Notes under the pieces: model-generated
Told to the model about the DNA's origin: nothing
The model's input: only the letters and a program-made list of their open reading frames with translations
Database searches by the model: none
Position numbers and translations under genes: made by a program
In this document: piece by piece, positions 8,201 to 18,536 of the stretch
Layout of the letters: the number at the start of each line of letters is the position of its first letter
How positions within the stretch are numbered: the first letter of the stretch is position 1
Assembly (NCBI GenBank): GCA_026005075.1
Contig: BPKJ01000003.1
Location: forward strand, 186,001-250,000
DNA: 64,000 bases
Source: Lysobacteraceae bacterium
Lineage (GTDB): Bacteria; Pseudomonadota; Gammaproteobacteria; Xanthomonadales; Xanthomonadaceae
Direction of reading: 5' to 3'

Positions 8201-9760
8201 GTGAGCCGGCTGGCGAGGTCCAGCGCGGTGTTCAGCGCCATGACCCTGCTCTCGCGGGTGGCGGGGCTGGTGCGCGACTGGCTGCAGGCGATCAGCTTCG
8301 GTGCGGGGCCCGCGGTGAGCGCCTTCGTCGTCGCCTACCGCATCCCCAACTACCTGCGCCGGATCTTTGCCGAGGGCTCGTTCGCCTCGGCCTTCGTGCC
8401 GGTGCTCTCGGCCCTGCGCGAGCAGGGCGACCCGAAGGCCGTGCAGGACTTTCTCGACCACGTTGCCGGCGCCCTGCTGGCGGCGGTGGTGGTGACCACG
8501 GCGCTGGGCTGGCTGGCCGCGCCGTGGATCGCTCGCGGCTTCCTCGCGCTGGCGCACGGCGAGGATGCCATCCCCGTGGCGCTGACCGCGGAAATGCTGC
8601 GCATCACCTTCCCCTATCTCGTGTTCATCTCCATGGCCGCGCTGGCCGGTGGCGTGCTCAACAGCTTCCGCCACTTCGGCTTGCCCGCGTTCGCGCCGGT
8701 GCTGCACAACCTTTCGGTGGTCCTCGCCATCCTGCTCGCGGCGCGCTGGTTCGACGTGCCGGAGAAGGCGCTCGCCTGGGGCGTGTGCGCGGCCGGGCTC
8801 CTGCAGGTCCTGCTGCTGTGGCCGGCGCTCGCGCGGCTGGGGCTGCGGCCGCGGCTGCGTCTTGCGCTCGGGCATCCCGGCGTGCGCAAGGTGTTCCGGC
8901 TGATGCTGCCGACCCTGTTCTCGTCCTCGGTGGCGCAGTTCAACCTGCTGGTCGGGACCATGGCCGCCTCGCTGCTGGTCGCCTCCGCACAGAGCTGGCT
9001 GTACTACTCGGACCGGCTGGTGGAGTTGCCGCTGGGCCTGTTCGGGGTGGCGATCGGCACGGTGATCCTGCCGCACCTTTCCGGGCGCCACGCGCGTGCC
9101 GATGCGCCGGGCTACGCGGCGAGTCTGGACTGGGGGCTGCGCGTGGTGCTGCTGGTCGCCCTGCCGGCCGCGGTGGGCCTTGCCGTGCTGGCCCGGCCGA
9201 TCTGCGCGACGCTGTTCAACTACGGAGCTTTCGACGCCTGGGACGCGACGATGACCGCGGCCGCGGTCCGGGCGATGAGCATCGGCGTTCCCGGCTTCAT
9301 GCTCAGCAAGGTGCTGCTGGCCGGGTTCTTTTCGCGGCAGGATACGGTGACGCCGATGCGGGCGGCGATCGCCACCGTGGCCCTCAACGTCGGCCTGATC
9401 GTGGCCCTGGTCTGGCCGCTGTGGCGGAGCGGTCACGAGGCGGCCCACGCCGGCATCGCGCTCGCGACCGCACTGGCCGGTCTTGCCAATGCCGGCCTGC
9501 TGGCAAGGGCCCTGCGGCGGCAGGGCCTGTTGCGCGCGTCGCCGGGCTGGGTGGCCTACCTGCTCCGTCTGCTGGTCGCGGTGGCGGCGATGGCGCTGGT
9601 GGCGGGCTGGGTGCAGGGGCAGGCCGGCGACTTCGCGCGGCTGCCGGCATCGGCGCGGGTCGGCTGGCTGGCGCTGGCCATCGCTGCGGGTGCCGCGACC
9701 TACGCCGCGGCGTTGCTGGCGCTCGGCCTGCGCCCACGGCACCTTCGCGAGCCGCGCTAG
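8201..9760 (+). CDS. murJ: Lipid II flippase MurJ
   Basis: 519 aa from the GTG at 8201 (VSRLARSSAVFSAMTLLSRVAGLVRD), with GGGGAGG 7 bp upstream; the track ORF extends 30 residues into arginine-rich non-conserved sequence. About 14 hydrophobic segments, as expected for the MOP-superfamily flippase that moves lipid II across the inner membrane. Family marks are AYRIPNYLRRIFAEGSFASAFVPV near the N-terminus and YYSDRLVELPLGLFGVAIGTVILP in the middle. It is followed after 17 bp by ribF, a frequent proteobacterial neighbourhood. Confidence 0.96.
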   Translation: MSRLARSSAVFSAMTLLSRVAGLVRDWLQAISFGAGPAVSAFVVAYRIPNYLRRIFAEGSFASAFVPVLSALREQGDPKAVQDFLDHVAGALLAAVVVTTALGWLAAPWIARGFLALAHGEDAIPVALTAEMLRITFPYLVFISMAALAGGVLNSFRHFGLPAFAPVLHNLSVVLAILLAARWFDVPEKALAWGVCAAGLLQVLLLWPALARLGLRPRLRLALGHPGVRKVFRLMLPTLFSSSVAQFNLLVGTMAASLLVASAQSWLYYSDRLVELPLGLFGVAIGTVILPHLSGRHARADAPGYAASLDWGLRVVLLVALPAAVGLAVLARPICATLFNYGAFDAWDATMTAAAVRAMSIGVPGFMLSKVLLAGFFSRQDTVTPMRAAIATVALNVGLIVALVWPLWRSGHEAAHAGIALATALAGLANAGLLARALRRQGLLRASPGWVAYLLRLLVAVAAMALVAGWVQGQAGDFARLPASARVGWLALAIAAGAATYAAALLALGLRPRHLREPR

Positions 9761-9764
9761 CGGC

Positions 9765-9770
9765 TATACT
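9765..9770 (+). promoter_or_regulatory. -10 box TATACT immediately upstream of ribF (possible leaderless start)
   Basis: GGCTATACTTGG ends 7 bp before the ribF ATG, so transcription should begin at or within a base of the ATG. No Shine-Dalgarno sequence precedes ribF, consistent with a leaderless message for ribF-ileS-lspA-ispH. Confidence 0.45.
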
Positions 9771-9777
9771 TGGCCGG

Positions 9778-10746
9778 ATGAGCAGGCTGGTCAGGGACGT
9801 CGAAGGCGGCCCCCTCGCAAACCAGGCAAGCGTGGTCTGCATCGGCGCCTTCGATGGCCTGCATCTCGGCCATCAGGCGCTGGTGCGGCAGGTGCTGGGT
9901 CGTGCCCGCAGCCGCGGCGCACTGGCCGGTGTCGTCAGCTTCGAGCCGCTGCCTGCGGAGTTCCTGCTCGGAGGGGATGCGCCTCCGCGGATTGCCCCGG
10001 CCCGCGATCGCTTCGAGCGGCTGCGGGCGATGGGCGTGGACCTCGTCGGGCTCCTGCGCTTCGACGCGCGCCTTGCCGCGATGCCGGCCGAGGATTTCGT
10101 CCACCGGGTCCTGGTCGAGCGCTGGCGGGTGGCCGAGGTCTGGGTCGGCGAGGATTTCCGCTTCGGCCACCGCCGGCAGGGTGACCTGGGGCTGCTGCAG
10201 CGCTTGGGCGCTTCGCTGGGGTTCCGCGCCGAGGCGATCCCGGTGCAGACGCTGAGCGGCAGGAGGGTGTCCAGCTCGGAGGTGCGTCGGGCGCTGGCCG
10301 TGGGGGATTTCGCCGCGGCCTCGGCGGCACTCGGGCGGCCCTACAGCCTCGGCGGTCGCGTCACCCGCGGTCTGGGGCTGGGGCGGAAGCTGGGCTATCC
10401 GACCGCCAACCTGCGTCTCGGGCGGATGCGGCCTGCGCTTTCCGGGGTGTTCGTGACCCGCGTCAACGGCATCGCCCCGCAGCCGCTGGATGCCGTCTCC
10501 AGCCTTGGCACGCGGCCGACCGTGGGCGGCCGCGAGATCCTGCTCGAGACCCATTGCCTCGATTTCGAGGGCGACCTGTACGGCCGCCGCATCGAGGTCG
10601 AGTTCATCGCCCGGCTGCGCGACGAGATCCGCTTCGATTCGCTCGATGAGCTGGTGGCCCGGATGCACGAGGACGCTCTGGCAGCGCGCTCCGTGCTGGG
10701 CACCGCTCCCGCCGCTACCCGCACCTTCGATCAGGTATCCGCGTGA
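9778..10746 (+). CDS. ribF: Bifunctional riboflavin kinase / FAD synthetase
   Basis: 322 aa from the ATG at 9778 ([10 protein letters not shown]); the 965-aa track ORF is a murJ shadow joined to this gene. The N-terminal adenylyltransferase domain (~15-180) shows [16 protein letters not shown] and [10 protein letters not shown], then [14 protein letters not shown]. The C-terminal riboflavin kinase domain begins at [26 protein letters not shown]. It makes FMN, then FAD. Its TGA overlaps the ileS GTG (GTGA), indicating translational coupling. Confidence 0.98.
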   Translation: MSRLVRDVEGGPLANQASVVCIGAFDGLHLGHQALVRQVLGRARSRGALAGVVSFEPLPAEFLLGGDAPPRIAPARDRFERLRAMGVDLVGLLRFDARLAAMPAEDFVHRVLVERWRVAEVWVGEDFRFGHRRQGDLGLLQRLGASLGFRAEAIPVQTLSGRRVSSSEVRRALAVGDFAAASAALGRPYSLGGRVTRGLGLGRKLGYPTANLRLGRMRPALSGVFVTRVNGIAPQPLDAVSSLGTRPTVGGREILLETHCLDFEGDLYGRRIEVEFIARLRDEIRFDSLDELVARMHEDALAARSVLGTAPAATRTFDQVSA

Positions 10747-13619
10747 ACCACGACTACAAGTCCACCATCCATCTGCCGGCCACCGAGTTCCCGATGCGCG
10801 GCGACCTGCCGCGTCGCGAGCCGGCCATCCTCGAGCGCTGGCAGCGTGAGCGCCTCTACCAGCGGGTGATGGAGCACACCCGGGGCCGACCGCGTTACGT
10901 GCTGCACGACGGTCCGCCCTACGCCAATGGGGTCATCCACCTCGGGCATGCCGTCAACAAGATCCTCAAGGACGTGGCCGTGAAGTCGCGTCTGCTTTCC
11001 GGCTACCACGCCCCCTTCGTGCCCGGCTGGGACTGCCATGGGCTGCCGATCGAACATGCGGTGGAGAAGAAGCATGGCAAGGCCGGCGCCACCCTGGATC
11101 CCGAAGCCTTCCGCGCCCGCTGCCGCGAGTACGCCGCCGAGCAGATCGCCCTGCAGAGCGCCGACTTCCAGCGTCTCGGCGTGCTCGGCGACTGGGAGAA
11201 CCCCTACCGGACGATGGATCCCCGCTTCGAGGCCGACATCGTCCGCGCGCTGGCGAAGATCTTCGCCCGTGGCCATGTGACCCGCGGCTTCAAGCCGGTG
11301 CACTGGTGCTTCGACTGCGGTTCGGCACTGGCCGAGGCGGAGATCGAGTACGCCGACCGCACCTCGCCGCAGGTGGACGTGGCCTACCTGGCCCTCGATC
11401 CCGGTGCCATGGCGGCAAGGTTCGGGGTCGAGGCGGAGCCCGGCCTGCGCGTCGCCGTGCCGATCTGGACGACCACGCCTTGGACCCTCCCCGCCAGCCT
11501 GGCCATCAGTCTGGGACCGGATCTCGACTACGTCCTCGTCGAGGGGCCTGCCCATGCGGACGGGCGCCTGCTGCTGGTGCTGGCCGAGGCGCTGGCAACG
11601 CGCGCGCTGGCGCGCTACGGCGTGGACGAGGTCCGGGTGCTGGGGCGCGCCCGGGGGCGCGAGCTCGAACACCTGACCACCGCCCACCCGTTCTATCCGC
11701 GGCAGATCCCGCTGATCCTCGGCGAGCACGTGTCGGCCGAGGAGGGAACCGGCGCGGTCCATACCGCGCCCGGACACGGGCAGGAGGACTTCGTCGCGGC
11801 CCGTGGCTACGGTCTCCTTGACCGCTACACGGCGGCCGAGATGAACCCGGTGGGGGGCGATGGCGTGTACCTGCCCGGCACACCGCTGGTCGAGGGGCAG
11901 CACATCTGGAAGGCCAACGACTTCATCATCGACCTGCTCGCACGGCGTGGCGTCCTGCTCGCGAGCGGCACGCTCGAGCACAGCTATCCGCACTGCTGGC
12001 GGCACAAGACCCCGGTTGCGTTCCGCGCCACCCCGCAGTGGTTCATCTCGATGGACCAGGCCGGGCTGCGCGAGCAGGCGCTCGAGGCCATCGCCAGGAT
12101 CGGGCGCGAGGGCGGCTGGTTCCCGGCCTGGGGCGAGGCGCGTATCCGCGCCATGATCGAGGGTCGGCCCGACTGGTGCATCTCGCGCCAGCGGACCTGG
12201 GGCGTGCCGATCGCGCTGTTCGTGCACCGCACCCGTGGCGAGCCGCACCCGCGCTCGGTCGAGCTGATGGAGCAGGTCGCGCAGCGGATCGAGCAGGCCG
12301 GCGTGGATGCGTGGTACCGCCTCGATCCTGCCGAGCTGCTCGGCGAGGAGGCCGCAGAGTACGAGAAGGTGACCGACATTCTCGATGTCTGGTTCGACTC
12401 CGGCGTCACCCACGAGGCGGTGCTCGCCGCGCGCGGTCTCGGCAAGCCGGCCGATCTTTACCTCGAAGGCTCGGACCAGCATCGTGGCTGGTTCCAGAGC
12501 TCGCTGCTCACCGCGGTCGCGATGGACGGCGAAGCACCCTACCGGCAGGTGCTCACCCACGGTTTCACCGTGGACGAGAAGGGGCGGAAGATGTCCAAGT
12601 CGCTGGGCAACGTGGTCGCCCCGCAGGAGGTCATCAAGACGCTCGGTGCCGACATCCTGAGGCTGTGGATCGCCTCGACCGACTACTGCTACGAAATGTC
12701 GCTGTCGCAGGAGATCCTCAAGCGTAGCGCCGATCTGTACCGGCGCCTGCGCAACACCTGCCGCTTCCTGCTCGGCAACCTGCACGGCTTCGAGCCGCGC
12801 AGGCACGCGGTGCACCCGAGCGACATGGTCTTCCTCGACCGCTGGGCGCTCGCGCGTGCGCATGCGCTGCAGCAGGAGATCATCGCCTGCTACGAGCGCT
12901 ATGACTTCGCCGGCGTGGTGCAACGGCTCGGCAACTACTGCAGTGTAGAGCTCGGCTCCCTCTACCTCGACGTCACCAAGGACCGGCTCTACACCATGCC
13001 GGAGAACCTGCGCGGCAGGCGTTCGGCGCAGACCGCGATGTTCCACATCCTGAACGCCCTGGTCCGCTGGATCACGCCGATCCTCAGCTTCACCGCGGAC
13101 GAGGCATGGGCTTACATCCCGGGCGAGCGCGAGGAGAACGTCCTGTTCACGACCTGGTATGAGCGGCTTGCGCCGCTACCCGAGGATGCGCCGCTGGACG
13201 ATGCCGCGATGAACCAGCTGCTGGCGCTGCGTGATGCGGCGACCCGCGCCATGGAGCCGCTGCGTGCCAGCGGCGCGCTGGGCGCCTCGCTGGAGGCCGA
13301 GGTGGACCTGTATGTCGAGGACAGGCTGCGTGTCCGGCTTGCCCCGATGGCCGAGGAGCTGCGCTTCCTGTTCCTGGTCTCGGAGCTGCGCCTGCAGCCC
13401 CTGGATGCGCGCCCCGAGGGCGCGGTCCGGGCCGAGGGTGTGCAAGGCTTCGTCAGCGTGGCGGTGACCCGGGCGCCGAAGTGCGTGCGCTGCTGGCACC
13501 ATCGCGCCGACGTCGGCAGCCATCGCGATGCGCAGGACCCGCAGCGGGACCACCCCGAGCTGTGCGGCCGCTGCTACGACAACGTGGTCGGATGCGGCGA
13601 GGTGCGCAGGTGGTTCTGA
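10743..13619 (+). CDS. ileS: Isoleucyl-tRNA synthetase
   Basis: 958 aa, starting at a GTG that overlaps the ribF stop. Class I synthetase: HLGH of [15 protein letters not shown] is the HIGH motif (~57-72), KMSKS lies in [12 protein letters not shown] (~615), with the CP1 editing domain between ([23 protein letters not shown]). The C-terminal zinc site [10 protein letters not shown]...ELCGRC is present, typical of the bacterial type. No gaps. Part of the ribF-ileS-lspA-ispH operon. Confidence 0.99.
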   Translation: MNHDYKSTIHLPATEFPMRGDLPRREPAILERWQRERLYQRVMEHTRGRPRYVLHDGPPYANGVIHLGHAVNKILKDVAVKSRLLSGYHAPFVPGWDCHGLPIEHAVEKKHGKAGATLDPEAFRARCREYAAEQIALQSADFQRLGVLGDWENPYRTMDPRFEADIVRALAKIFARGHVTRGFKPVHWCFDCGSALAEAEIEYADRTSPQVDVAYLALDPGAMAARFGVEAEPGLRVAVPIWTTTPWTLPASLAISLGPDLDYVLVEGPAHADGRLLLVLAEALATRALARYGVDEVRVLGRARGRELEHLTTAHPFYPRQIPLILGEHVSAEEGTGAVHTAPGHGQEDFVAARGYGLLDRYTAAEMNPVGGDGVYLPGTPLVEGQHIWKANDFIIDLLARRGVLLASGTLEHSYPHCWRHKTPVAFRATPQWFISMDQAGLREQALEAIARIGREGGWFPAWGEARIRAMIEGRPDWCISRQRTWGVPIALFVHRTRGEPHPRSVELMEQVAQRIEQAGVDAWYRLDPAELLGEEAAEYEKVTDILDVWFDSGVTHEAVLAARGLGKPADLYLEGSDQHRGWFQSSLLTAVAMDGEAPYRQVLTHGFTVDEKGRKMSKSLGNVVAPQEVIKTLGADILRLWIASTDYCYEMSLSQEILKRSADLYRRLRNTCRFLLGNLHGFEPRRHAVHPSDMVFLDRWALARAHALQQEIIACYERYDFAGVVQRLGNYCSVELGSLYLDVTKDRLYTMPENLRGRRSAQTAMFHILNALVRWITPILSFTADEAWAYIPGEREENVLFTTWYERLAPLPEDAPLDDAAMNQLLALRDAATRAMEPLRASGALGASLEAEVDLYVEDRLRVRLAPMAEELRFLFLVSELRLQPLDARPEGAVRAEGVQGFVSVAVTRAPKCVRCWHHRADVGSHRDAQDPQRDHPELCGRCYDNVVGCGEVRRWF

Positions 13620-13662
13620 GCGGCGGTCCGTCGCGGGGAGCGCGGGAGCGGAGGGTGCCGGC

Positions 13663-14154
13663 ATGAGGCGGCCTGCCCAGCGGGCCGTGGTCTGGCTGCC
13701 GGTCTCGGCCGGCGTGCTGGTGCTCGACCTCGTCTCCAAGCAGCTTGCCCTCGAGCACCTGGTCCTGGGCGTGCCGGTGCCCGTCATCGAGGGATTCTGG
13801 AACTGGACGCTCGCCTACAACACCGGCGCCGCGTTCAGTTTCCTTGCCGAGGCCTCCGGCTGGCAGCGGTGGCTGTTCGCAGGCTTCGCGCTGGGCATCA
13901 GCGCGCTGCTCACGCACTGGCTCTGGCGTCTGCCTCGGGAGGATTGGCGGCAGGCGCTGCCGTTCTCGCTGATCATCGGCGGTGCGCTGGGGAACCTGGT
14001 CGACCGGATCCGCCACGGCCACGTGGTCGACTTCATCGACTGGCACTGGCGCGGCTACCACTGGCCGGCGTTCAATGTCGCCGATGCGGCGATCGTGACC
14101 GGGGCCGTCGCGCTGATCGTGTTCAGTTTCGTGCGGTCCGGCAAGGGAGCGTGA
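13663..14154 (+). CDS. lspA: Lipoprotein signal peptidase II
   Basis: 163 aa from the ATG at 13663 ([11 protein letters not shown]); the longer ORF runs back into ileS. Four membrane segments. The aspartyl catalytic pair appears as [21 protein letters not shown] and FNVADAAI, and [13 protein letters not shown] is the conserved loop. It removes the signal peptide of diacylglyceryl-modified lipoproteins; several predicted lipoproteins in this window would be substrates. 43 bp after ileS and 2 bp before ispH. Confidence 0.98.
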   Translation: MRRPAQRAVVWLPVSAGVLVLDLVSKQLALEHLVLGVPVPVIEGFWNWTLAYNTGAAFSFLAEASGWQRWLFAGFALGISALLTHWLWRLPREDWRQALPFSLIIGGALGNLVDRIRHGHVVDFIDWHWRGYHWPAFNVADAAIVTGAVALIVFSFVRSGKGA

Positions 14155-14156
14155 AG

Positions 14157-15125
14157 ATGGAAGTGATCCTCGCCAATCCGCGTGGCTTCTGCGCCGGCGT
14201 CGACCGTGCGATCGAGATCGTCAACCGCGCGCTGGAGATCTTCGGCGCCCCCATCCACGTTCGCCACGAGGTGGTGCACAACCGCTTCGTGGTCGAGGAC
14301 CTCAGGGCCCGGGGAGCGGTGTTCGTCGAGGAGCTTCACGAGGTTCCGGACGGTGCCACGGTGATCTTCTCCGCGCATGGCGTCTCGCGTGCCGTGCGCG
14401 AGGAGGCGGCCCGGCGCGGCCTGCGCGTGTTCGACGCCACCTGTCCGCTGGTGACCAAGGTGCACATGGAGGTGATCCGCCATTGCAAGGCCGGGCGGGA
14501 CGTCGTCCTGATCGGTCATGCCGGGCACCCCGAGGTCGAGGGCACCATGGGCCAGTGGCTGGCCGAGGGCGGGCGCGGCGCCATCCATCTCGTGGAGAGC
14601 GTCGAGGACGTGGCGGAACTGCAGGTCGGTCAGCCCGATCACCTCGCCTTCACCACCCAGACCACGCTGTCGGTGGACGATACCCGGGCCATCATCGATG
14701 CCCTGCGCGCCCGCTTCCCGGCCATCGAGGGCCCGCGCAAGGACGACATCTGCTACGCTACCCAGAACCGGCAGGATGCCGTGCGCAGGCTCGCGGGAAG
14801 GTGCGAGGTCGTGCTGGTGGTCGGTTCGGTGAACAGCTCGAACTCCAACCGCCTGCGCGAGCTGGCGGAAAAGCAGGGCGCCCGCGCCTTCCTGATCGAC
14901 CGCGCCGGCGACATCGACCCCGGCTGGCTCGAGGGCTGCGGGGCGGTGGGCCTCACCGCCGGCGCCTCGGCCCCGGAAGTGCTGGTGCGCGAGGTGATCG
15001 CAAGGCTGCGTGAACTCGGAGCCAGCCGGGTGGTGGAGATGGACGGCGAGGCCGAGACCATGACCTTCGCGCTGCCGCGCGAGCTGCGCGTCCCGGTGGT
15101 GGTGCAGGACGGGATGCCGCGCTGA
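14157..15125 (+). CDS. ispH: 4-hydroxy-3-methylbut-2-enyl diphosphate reductase
   Basis: 322 aa. Last step of the MEP isoprenoid pathway, producing IPP and DMAPP with a 4Fe-4S cluster. The three cluster cysteines lie in [25 protein letters not shown] and [13 protein letters not shown] (preceded by [11 protein letters not shown]); EV..AHGV motifs are intact. I prefer the ATG at 14157 (GGGAG 9 bp upstream) to the GTG at 14151, which overlaps the lspA stop with too short a spacing. It supplies precursors for IspA at 39.6 kb. Its stop codon abuts that of convergent yggX. Confidence 0.98.
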   Translation: MEVILANPRGFCAGVDRAIEIVNRALEIFGAPIHVRHEVVHNRFVVEDLRARGAVFVEELHEVPDGATVIFSAHGVSRAVREEAARRGLRVFDATCPLVTKVHMEVIRHCKAGRDVVLIGHAGHPEVEGTMGQWLAEGGRGAIHLVESVEDVAELQVGQPDHLAFTTQTTLSVDDTRAIIDALRARFPAIEGPRKDDICYATQNRQDAVRRLAGRCEVVLVVGSVNSSNSNRLRELAEKQGARAFLIDRAGDIDPGWLEGCGAVGLTAGASAPEVLVREVIARLRELGASRVVEMDGEAETMTFALPRELRVPVVVQDGMPR

Positions 15126-15395
15126 TCAGGCCTCCGGGACGTAGCCCGGAGGTTTCTCGGCACCACCGCCGAACAGGAACTTCTCCATCTCGGCGGCGAG
15201 GAAGGCGCGCGCCGCCGGGTCACGGGGCGAGAGCCGGTGCTCGTTGATCAGCATCGTCTGATGGGCCAGCCAGCGCTGCCATGCCGGCTTGCCGACCTCG
15301 TTGAAGATGCGCTGGCCGAGCTCGCCCGGCCAGGGGGCGAAGTCGAGTCCCTCGACGTCCTTGCCGTCGACGCGGCAGTGCACGATGCGTGGCAT
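15126..15395 (-). CDS. yggX: Fe(2+)-trafficking protein YggX
   Basis: 89 aa, full family length. [52 protein letters not shown] is the family signature, with the conserved Cys7. It protects Fe-S proteins from oxidative damage and supports iron transfer. The ATG overlaps the mutY stop (TGATG); mutY-yggX pairing is widespread in gammaproteobacteria and fits MutY being a 4Fe-4S enzyme. Last gene of the ftsY operon. Confidence 0.97.
   Translation of the reverse strand: MPRIVHCRVDGKDVEGLDFAPWPGELGQRIFNEVGKPAWQRWLAHQTMLINEHRLSPRDPAARAFLAAEMEKFLFGGGAEKPPGYVPEA
15131..15158 (+). terminator. Possible ispH terminator lying inside the antisense yggX 3' end
   Basis: CCTCCGGG-acgtag-CCCGGAGG followed by TTTCTC, starting 5 bp after the ispH stop. 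The hairpin is encoded within the last codons of yggX on the other strand. The U tract is short. Confidence 0.5.
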
Positions 15396-16453
15396 CAGGA
15401 GGCTTCCTCCAGTTGATCGAGCAGGCGCCGGACCGGGGCCGGCAGGCCGGTGTCGGGCAACTCGGCAGGCGCCGTCCAGCGCAGCGCAGGATTATCGCCG
15501 ATGCGCGCAGGCGCTGCCGGCACCGCCTGCAGGTAGGGCTGGATCCGCAGGCGGTAGTGGCTGAAGGCGTGTTGCAAGGGCGCCAGCCGGCGGGCTTTCG
15601 AAGCCGCGCCCAGTGCCTGGGCGAAGCGCTCCATCGCCGCCTTGCTGGCGAACTCGGGCAACGACCACAGGCCCTGCCAGACCCCCGGTCGGTCCCGGCG
15701 CTGGAGCAGGATCTTCCCCGAGGCGTCGCGCAGGACCAGCATCAGGCACCGACGCTGCGGGAGCGGTCGCGCCGGCCTCGGCGTGGGCAGGGTCTCGACC
15801 CGGCCGGTCGTCCACGCCACGCAGTCGGAGGCGAACGGACAAGCCTTGCACCGCGGCATCGCCCGGCTGCACCAGGTGGCGCCGAAATCCATCAGGGCCT
15901 GGGTGTAGTCGGCGCAGCGCTGCGCGGGCATCAGGCGCGCGGCGAGTTCCCACAGGCGGTTCTCCACCTCGCGCCGACCGGGCCATCCCTCGATGCCGTG
16001 CAGGCGGCACAGCACCCTGCGCACGTTGCCATCGAGGATCGGGTCGGGCTGCCCGAAGGCCTGCGCGCGGATGGCGGCGGCGGTGCTGCGGCCGATGCCG
16101 GGCAGGGCGGCCAGGGCCTCGTGCTGCTCCGGAAGCCGGCCATGGTGGCGCTCCATGCACAGCCGGGCGGCGGCATGCAGCTGGCGGGCGCGCCGGTAGT
16201 AGCCCAGACCCGACCACAGCGCGAGCACCCTCTCCTCGCTGGCGGCGGCGAGGTCGGGCAGTTCCGGAAGCGCCTGCACGAAGCGCTGGAAGTAGGGGAT
16301 CACCGTCTCCACCCGGGTCTGCTGCAGCATGACCTCGGCCAGCCAGGTCCGGTACGGGGTGCGCGGATGCTGCCAGGGCAGGTCGCGACGGCCGTGGTCC
16401 TCGAACCAGGCCAGCAAGCGTGGGGCGAAATCAGTCGGCGGCATCGGGGTCAT
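15395..16453 (-). CDS. mutY: A/G-specific adenine glycosylase MutY
   Basis: 352 aa from the ATG at 16453 ([10 protein letters not shown]); the ATG at 16444 is an alternative, and the track ORF extends wrongly into the upstream gene. It removes adenine opposite 8-oxoguanine. HhH glycosylase domain: [19 protein letters not shown] (catalytic Glu is the fourth residue of that string), [12 protein letters not shown] and [10 protein letters not shown]; 4Fe-4S loop CxxxxxxCxxCxxxxxC within [18 protein letters not shown]. The C-terminal NUDIX-like 8-oxoG recognition domain follows (~230-350). It overlaps the upstream AsmA-like gene by about 23 bp and yggX by one base. Confidence 0.97.
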   Translation of the reverse strand: MTPMPPTDFAPRLLAWFEDHGRRDLPWQHPRTPYRTWLAEVMLQQTRVETVIPYFQRFVQALPELPDLAAASEERVLALWSGLGYYRRARQLHAAARLCMERHHGRLPEQHEALAALPGIGRSTAAAIRAQAFGQPDPILDGNVRRVLCRLHGIEGWPGRREVENRLWELAARLMPAQRCADYTQALMDFGATWCSRAMPRCKACPFASDCVAWTTGRVETLPTPRPARPLPQRRCLMLVLRDASGKILLQRRDRPGVWQGLWSLPEFASKAAMERFAQALGAASKARRLAPLQHAFSHYRLRIQPYLQAVPAAPARIGDNPALRWTAPAELPDTGLPAPVRRLLDQLEEAS

Positions 16454-17492
16454 GCTCGATACGCAGGCCCTCGATCTCGATGCCCTCGCGCTGCAGACGG
16501 TCGATCCGCCCCTCGACCTGGGCCGGGAGCGGCGCAAGCCACTCGCCCTGGCGGACCCAGTCGGCCAGGCGGAGGGGATCGGTGGCGATCCGCAGGCGAC
16601 GGTCCGGGGCGCGAAGCTCCAGAGCGAGGACGGCGTGGGGATCGGCGGGATCGAAGGAAACGGACAGCGCGCCGCCTTCGAGCAGGCTCGCAAGATCAGG
16701 AGGAAGCGGCGGCCACCGCCCCGGCCAGGAGGAGAGGCGTGCCGCAAGAGCGAGCCTGGGCCGGCTCCAGTCGGGAATCTCGAGACGGCCTTCGGCGGCG
16801 CGCAGCAGGACCGATTCGCCATCGCCCAGCTCGAGCGTGTCGAGTGCCCAGCCAAGCCTGCCCGGATCTGCGGGGTTGCGCGCCGCAAGGCGCAGGTGCA
16901 CGGGAATCTCCGCGGTCGAGGCCGCGCTCCACACGGCCAGGGCCTCGAGCCGCAACGGCGCGTCCGGGTCGAGAAGCTGCTCGAGGCGAAGATCGATCCC
17001 GTGCAGGCTTTTCCCCTCGCCGAGGATCAGCGCGCCGTCACGCATCTCCAGCCTGGCGATCGCGGGCAGCCACGGCGGTGCAGGCGGGCCGGTCTGGTCC
17101 TGCGCGACGGCGTACTCGACGAGGGTATCGAGGTAAACCCGCGGCCCGTCGAGCGCGATGGACCGCACCTGCCAGGGGCCGTGGAGGACCGACAGCGGAA
17201 GGTACAGCGCGACCGCGTCGGCACGGGCGATCACGCGGCCGCCGTGGGCGGGATCGGTGATCTCGAGCCCCTCGAGCTGCAGGTGCAGCGCCGGCAGGAC
17301 ACCGAGGCGGGCCGGTTCGGCGACCGCGAACCGAAGTCCGGTCAGGGCCTCGGCCCTGGCCAGGATCAGTGCGCCCAGGCGCTCCGGCTGCACCAGCCAG
17401 CGCAGCGCCAGCAGCACCAGGACGAGGCCCGCGGCAAGCGCCAGCAGCCACCGCCATCCTCGCCCAGGGCGAGCCAATCGCCGGCCGCTCAA
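16431..17492 (-). CDS. AsmA-like membrane-anchored protein, short
   Basis: 353 aa. One N-terminal membrane segment (WLLALAAGLVLVLLALRWLV) precedes a beta-rich periplasmic region; FAVAEPARLGVLPALHLQLEGLEITDP and VRSIALDGPRVYL resemble the AsmA N-terminal module of the lipid-bridging AsmA/TamB/YhdP superfamily. It is much shorter than E. coli AsmA (617 aa) and keeps only one such module. Its ATG overlaps the ftsY stop (ATGA) and its end overlaps mutY, so it is part of the coupled ftsY-mutY-yggX operon. A role in outer-membrane lipid homeostasis is inferred only. Confidence 0.68.
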   Translation of the reverse strand: MSGRRLARPGRGWRWLLALAAGLVLVLLALRWLVQPERLGALILARAEALTGLRFAVAEPARLGVLPALHLQLEGLEITDPAHGGRVIARADAVALYLPLSVLHGPWQVRSIALDGPRVYLDTLVEYAVAQDQTGPPAPPWLPAIARLEMRDGALILGEGKSLHGIDLRLEQLLDPDAPLRLEALAVWSAASTAEIPVHLRLAARNPADPGRLGWALDTLELGDGESVLLRAAEGRLEIPDWSRPRLALAARLSSWPGRWPPLPPDLASLLEGGALSVSFDPADPHAVLALELRAPDRRLRIATDPLRLADWVRQGEWLAPLPAQVEGRIDRLQREGIEIEGLRIEHDPDAAD

Positions 17493-18508
17493 TGTCCGAG
17501 TGCAGGCGGCAGCAGGGCGTCGACGAAGGCATCCGGGTCGAACACCCTGAGGTCGTGGACCTTCTCGCCGAGGCCGACGTAGCGGATCGGCAGCCCGAAT
17601 TCGCGGGCGAGGGCGAAGACCACGCCGCCCTTGGCGGTACCGTCGAGCTTGGTCACCACGAGTCCGCTCACGTCCACCGCACGGCGGAACTGGCGAACCT
17701 GGTTGACCGCGTTCTGGCCGGTGGTGCCGTCGATGACCAGCAGCACCTCGTGCGGCGCCTCGGGATCGAGCTTGCGCATCACGCGCACGACCTTGGCCAG
17801 CTCGTCCATCAAGCCGCCCTGGGTGTGCAGGCGGCCTGCGGTGTCGGCGATGAGCACGTCGTGTTCACGCGCCCTGGCGGCTTGCAGGGCGGAGAAGATC
17901 ACCGACGCCGAATCCGCGCCCTGGCCCTGCGCCACGACCGGGACCTGGTTGCGCTCGCCCCATTGCTGGAGCTGCTCCACGGCGGCGGCGCGGAAGGTGT
18001 CGCCGGCGGCCAGCAGTACCTGCTTGCGTTCGTCGGCGAAGCGGCGCGCCAGCTTGCCGATGGTGGTGGTCTTGCCGACCCCGTTGACGCCGACCGCGAG
18101 GATCACGAACGGGCGAGGCCCGGCGTCGACATTGAGGGGCACCGCGACCGGCCGCAGCATGCCGACCAGCAGCCCGCGCAAACGCTCGAGCAGGCCCTGG
18201 GTGTCGGTGACCGCACGGCGGTCGATCGCCATGCGCAGGTCCTCGATCACGAGCTCGGTGGCGGCCACACCCATGTCGGCGGTCAGCAGGGTGGTCTCGA
18301 TCTCGTCGAGCAGACCGGGGTCGATCGGGGCTGGACGCCGGAACAGACCGCCAAGGCCACGGGCCAGGGCGCTGCCGCCCAGCCGGTCGCGCCAGCTGGC
18401 GGGGCGATCGGCCAATGCCGGCTCCTGCGCGGCCGGCGGGGACTCGGGCTGGCGCTGCGCCGCTGAGGGCTCGTCCTTGGGGGGGGATTTCCTGAAAATG
18501 CGCAACAT
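17489..18508 (-). CDS. ftsY: Signal recognition particle receptor FtsY
   Basis: 339 aa from the ATG at 18508 (MLRIFRKSP); an in-frame ATG 15 bp upstream (MRSLPMLRI) is possible, and neither has a strong ribosome site. The acidic A domain is short (~60 residues). The NG GTPase domain is complete: N-domain helices, P-loop GVNGVGKTTTIGKLA, DTFRAAAVEQL, DTAGRLHTQ, TKLDGTAKGG. It docks the SRP-ribosome complex at the inner membrane. Heads a four-gene coupled operon and is divergent from rsmD with only 28 bp between the starts, so the promoters must lie within or overlap coding sequence. Confidence 0.97.
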   Translation of the reverse strand: MLRIFRKSPPKDEPSAAQRQPESPPAAQEPALADRPASWRDRLGGSALARGLGGLFRRPAPIDPGLLDEIETTLLTADMGVAATELVIEDLRMAIDRRAVTDTQGLLERLRGLLVGMLRPVAVPLNVDAGPRPFVILAVGVNGVGKTTTIGKLARRFADERKQVLLAAGDTFRAAAVEQLQQWGERNQVPVVAQGQGADSASVIFSALQAARAREHDVLIADTAGRLHTQGGLMDELAKVVRVMRKLDPEAPHEVLLVIDGTTGQNAVNQVRQFRRAVDVSGLVVTKLDGTAKGGVVFALAREFGLPIRYVGLGEKVHDLRVFDPDAFVDALLPPALGH

Positions 18509-18536
18509 CGGCAAGGACCGCATCGGCGGGGACGAA

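Noticed and set aside
7849-10746. 965-aa ORF apparently fusing an unknown region to RibF
   Set aside because: The first ~640 residues are an out-of-frame reading of murJ; only the part from 9778 is real (ribF).
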